NCBI GenBank assembly: GCA_030054835.1
Contig: JASGVS010000044.1
Span: forward strand, 1-16,337
Length of the DNA: 16,337 bases
Origin: UBA3910 sp002391465
GTDB taxonomy: Bacteria; Bacillota; Limnochordia; Darwinibacteriales; Darwinibacteriaceae
Direction: 5' to 3'
Shown here piece by piece: positions 14,268 to 16,337 of this stretch. Numbering within the stretch: the stretch's first letter is position 1; each line of letters starts with the position of its first letter. The notes beneath the pieces are model-generated. The model was not told the DNA's origin. It ran no database searches and saw only the letters and a list, made by a program, of their open reading frames with translations. The position numbers and the translations under genes were made by a program.

Positions 14268-15134
14268 GTGGGGAAAATAGATCTGCACGTCCATTCCTAC
14301 CACAGTGCTGACGGAGAATTCAGTCCAGCTGAGTTGGTAGATCTAGCAATAGAAAGCGGAGTAAAAGTACTGGCCATGGCTGACCACAATACGGTTGGCG
14401 GTGTTCCAGAGTTTTTAGAGGCTGGAAAAGAGAAGGGTTTAGAAGTCATCCCAGCCATTGAAATAGACGCCTTTTACGCCGGCAAAACGTTCCACATCGT
14501 CGGTTACTACATTGACTGGCAGAGCGAGGAACTGGAAAAACTGATGGCAGGAACCAAGCAACGTCAAACCGAGATGGTCAAGGGTGTGGTGGCCGAGTTG
14601 CCGGCAGAGGGCATAGATCTGACCTGGGAAGATGTGGAGAAGCACTTAACCGGCTACGCTATTCCGGGATTTGCCACGGTGGCTAAAGCGATTATGGCTA
14701 AGGAGGGCTTCAGCGGCGATCAGTTTGCCTTTATGCGTAAGCACTTAGCCCCCCGCGTTCCACCTGGGTATCGGGAACAGATGCCTCCGGCAAGCGAGAT
14801 CATCCCCTTGATCATCAAACTGGGTGGCATCCCTGTGCTGGCCCATCCGGGCTCCTATCTCAACCCTGACGTGGAGGAGGATGTGCAAACGCTCAAGGAC
14901 CTGAAGGAAATGGGCCTCAAGGGCATTGAAGCCTTTTCCTCATACCACACGCCGGAACTGGACGAGAAGTTCCTACAGCTGGGATTAGAGTTGGGCCTTT
15001 TGATTACTGCCGGTAGTGACTTCCACGGTGAGTACAAACCGAAAGTGGCGATGGGCGGCATTCCTGAGACCGATTACCCCATCGAAGAGAACTTGGAAAA
15101 GGCCGGTTTTTTCCTGCACAGACAAAAAGACTAG
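14268..15134 (+). CDS. PHP-domain phosphoesterase
   Basis: A 288-aa PHP-family metal-dependent phosphoesterase. Metal-binding motifs are HVH (7-9), MADH (37-40), E65 in AIEID, LAHPG (191-195), H227 in YHTP and GSDFHG (249-254). It resembles the bacterial TrpH/YciV-like group, which removes phosphate from nucleotides or short RNA; the natural substrate here is unknown. The start is GTG 14268 with AAAGGATGGAG at 14252-14262. It lies 42 bp after nagA and is the last gene before a terminator (15164-15196), so it is probably the end of the cluster. Confidence 0.88.
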   Translation: MGKIDLHVHSYHSADGEFSPAELVDLAIESGVKVLAMADHNTVGGVPEFLEAGKEKGLEVIPAIEIDAFYAGKTFHIVGYYIDWQSEELEKLMAGTKQRQTEMVKGVVAELPAEGIDLTWEDVEKHLTGYAIPGFATVAKAIMAKEGFSGDQFAFMRKHLAPRVPPGYREQMPPASEIIPLIIKLGGIPVLAHPGSYLNPDVEEDVQTLKDLKEMGLKGIEAFSSYHTPELDEKFLQLGLELGLLITAGSDFHGEYKPKVAMGGIPETDYPIEENLEKAGFFLHRQKD

Positions 15135-15163
15135 TAGTGAAACAGTGCAGAGATCTTGCCTAC

Positions 15164-15197
15164 AAAAAGACTGCCAGCTTACTGTGCAGTCTTTTTA
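15164..15197 (+). terminator. Rho-independent terminator after the PHP gene
   Basis: AAAAAGACTGC (15164-15174) pairs with GCAGTCTTTTT (15186-15196) around an 11-nt loop; the right arm itself ends in the T-tract. The A/T arms would also let it work on the other strand. A second copy of ACAAAAAGACT lies upstream at 15122-15132, inside the end of the PHP gene. Confidence 0.8.
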
Positions 15198-15223
15198 GTA
15201 TTTGATGGATGGAGGGAGTAGGG

Positions 15224-15862
15224 ATGAAAAGGGCTTTCATTCTAGATTTTGACGGTACAATAGTGGATTCCATGACTGCTTGGAGTAGGGTTGGTCACAA
15301 GTTTTTAGAACGTCACGGCTGTAAGGATATCCCAACCGATCTCTGGGATATTATCAGACCCATGAGCCGCTTGGAATCGGCAGATTATTTCATCTCCCAA
15401 TGGGGGATTGAGCTAACGCCGGAAGAGATTCGGGACGAGCTGAATGGAATTATGGAAGAGGCCTATGAAAACGAGGTTGCATTGAAGCCTGGAGCTTTGG
15501 AGTTCCTGCAAAAGTACAGTGATAGGAAGATGTGCATTGCCACCAACACGGATCGCTATTTGGTAGAAAAAGCCCTGACTAAACTGGGAATAGGGGAATT
15601 CTTCGAGTTTACCATTACCACCGGTGAAGTGTGCAGGGGCAAACACGATCCCCTCATCTTCCTTACTGCTGCCGACAAATTAGGTGTACCCATAGGCGAA
15701 ACAATTGTCTTTGAAGATGCCCTGCACGGGATCAGTTCAGCCAAAGGGGCGGGATTCTACACTGTGGCAGTATACGACGCGGACAACGCAGGGGACCAAG
15801 AGCTGATCAAAGCAACAGCAGACGAATACATCCATTCCCTTGGGGAGTGGGAAGAAAGCTGA
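15224..15862 (+). CDS. HAD-superfamily hydrolase, beta-phosphoglucomutase-like (subfamily IA)
   Basis: A 212-aa HAD protein from ATG 15224, preferred over in-frame ATG 15209 because GGAGGGAG (15211-15218) then sits at proper spacing. Motif I is LDFDGTIVDS with D8 and D10; motif II is ATNTD near residue 106; motif IV is FEDALHGISSAKGAG, the usual form in beta-phosphoglucomutase-like phosphatases. The helical cap spans about residues 15-85. It is separated from the PHP gene by a terminator, so it is likely its own transcript. Substrate unknown; a small sugar phosphate is most likely. Confidence 0.9.
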   Translation: MKRAFILDFDGTIVDSMTAWSRVGHKFLERHGCKDIPTDLWDIIRPMSRLESADYFISQWGIELTPEEIRDELNGIMEEAYENEVALKPGALEFLQKYSDRKMCIATNTDRYLVEKALTKLGIGEFFEFTITTGEVCRGKHDPLIFLTAADKLGVPIGETIVFEDALHGISSAKGAGFYTVAVYDADNAGDQELIKATADEYIHSLGEWEES

Positions 15863-15881
15863 GGCCGCCCATTGGGCGGCC
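15863..15881. terminator. GC-rich hairpin between convergent genes
   Basis: GGCCGCCC (15863-15870) pairs with GGGCGGCC (15874-15881) around a 3-nt loop, starting just after the HAD stop codon. T-richness is weak on both sides. It probably ends transcription of the HAD gene and the convergent minus-strand gene. Confidence 0.65.
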
Positions 15882-15889
15882 CACCTTGT

Positions 15890-16337
15890 TTACCAGGCGT
15901 AACCTATACCGAGCTTGAATGAGGTAGTCGGTTTTTTGTCTACCTCTACATCTTCCTCCGTACCTGTTATGTGGAAGGGCATACCCATACCGAGGCCTAG
16001 ATCAAGCGTTACGCCGCTGCGGAACACCCACTGGTAACCGGCGGCAATACCGGCGCCATACACACCGACAGTGGCTTCTTCTCCTTCGTACTCCCCTTTC
16101 GCCCAAGCAAGGTTTACGGAAGGTACCACGTATACCCCGTGTAATGCTTCGCCGGAGGGATAATACCGGGCGCCAACGCCGATGCCGAAGGCTTTCAGAT
16201 CAAAACCCTCCCCCAGATCCAGTCCCCAATAATCGGCCCCCACCTGCAGGCTGTAGTTAGCCCCCAATTTGGTTTCGAATTCAGCCGAAATGTAGTCGAT
16301 GAGGAATCCAATTGGATTAATGGCAATTTTGTTCTCC
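15890..16337 (-). CDS. Partial gene: putative outer-membrane beta-barrel protein
   Basis: The frame is open from the right edge (first full codon at 16336) to the stop at 15892-15890, so the N-terminus is outside the window; the TTG at 16267 is not the true start. The visible 148 residues begin ENKIAINPIGFLIDYIS and alternate Gly, aromatic and small hydrophobic residues in short strands (GANYSLQVGADYW, GIGVGARYY, GVYVVPSVNLAW, GLGMGMPFHI). The protein ends with KLGIGYAW. A C-terminal aromatic residue after alternating hydrophobics fits the signal recognised by the BAM machinery. The pattern resembles small outer-membrane proteins such as the DUF3575 type, but I cannot name a family with certainty. 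If right, the organism has an outer membrane. Confidence 0.65.
   Translation of the reverse strand, partial: ENKIAINPIGFLIDYISAEFETKLGANYSLQVGADYWGLDLGEGFDLKAFGIGVGARYYPSGEALHGVYVVPSVNLAWAKGEYEGEEATVGVYGAGIAAGYQWVFRSGVTLDLGLGMGMPFHITGTEEDVEVDKKPTTSFKLGIGYAW

Overview
The window reads like a chromosome segment of a moderate-GC, Bacillota-type bacterium. Genes sit in tight operons with strong AGGAGG-like ribosome binding sites. TTG or GTG starts are frequent (TTG for the IIC, first SIS, CutC and Cof genes; GTG for the first NagA and the PHP gene). The last gene, cut by the right edge, looks like an outer-membrane beta-barrel ending in an aromatic residue. This suggests, but does not prove, a two-membrane (diderm) Bacillota lineage such as Limnochordia or a relative; that assignment is inference.

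Layout. (1) 1-274: trailer end of a type I-E-like CRISPR array (61-bp period, five repeats, last one degenerate); no cas genes are in view. (2) 275-970: about 700 bp with no convincing gene, but with possible promoters. (3) 971-7629, plus strand: a Gfo/Idh/MocA oxidoreductase, then a complete mannose-family PTS permease as four separate genes (IIC, IID, IIA, IIB), a neutral-ceramidase-like hydrolase whose ATG overlaps the IIB stop codon, and two adjacent SIS-domain proteins. (4) 7839-8471: CutC-family protein, convergent with a DeoC-like aldolase on the minus strand (8485-9147) whose terminator lies across the junction. (5) 9280-15134, plus strand: a Cof-type HAD phosphatase, then an alternating SIS - NagA - SIS - NagA block, then a PHP-domain phosphoesterase. 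(6) 15224-15862: a second HAD phosphatase, convergent with the partial beta-barrel gene (15890 to the right edge).

Working model (inference). The locus is an amino-sugar uptake and breakdown island. The PTS imports and phosphorylates a sugar. One or both NagA-type deacetylases remove an N-acetyl group from the 6-phosphate. The ceramidase-like enzyme, which lacks a signal peptide, may cleave another amide inside the cell. Four single-domain SIS proteins (UPF0309-like) could supply isomerase or deaminase steps, since no NagB or AgaS is visible. DeoC-like, CutC, Gfo/Idh, PHP and HAD proteins look like accessory steps. No regulator, glycoside hydrolase, EI or HPr is encoded here. The unusual point is the number of SIS paralogues and their pairing with two clearly different NagA proteins next to a ceramidase-like enzyme, which suggests a substrate other than plain GlcNAc or parallel branches for several amino sugars.
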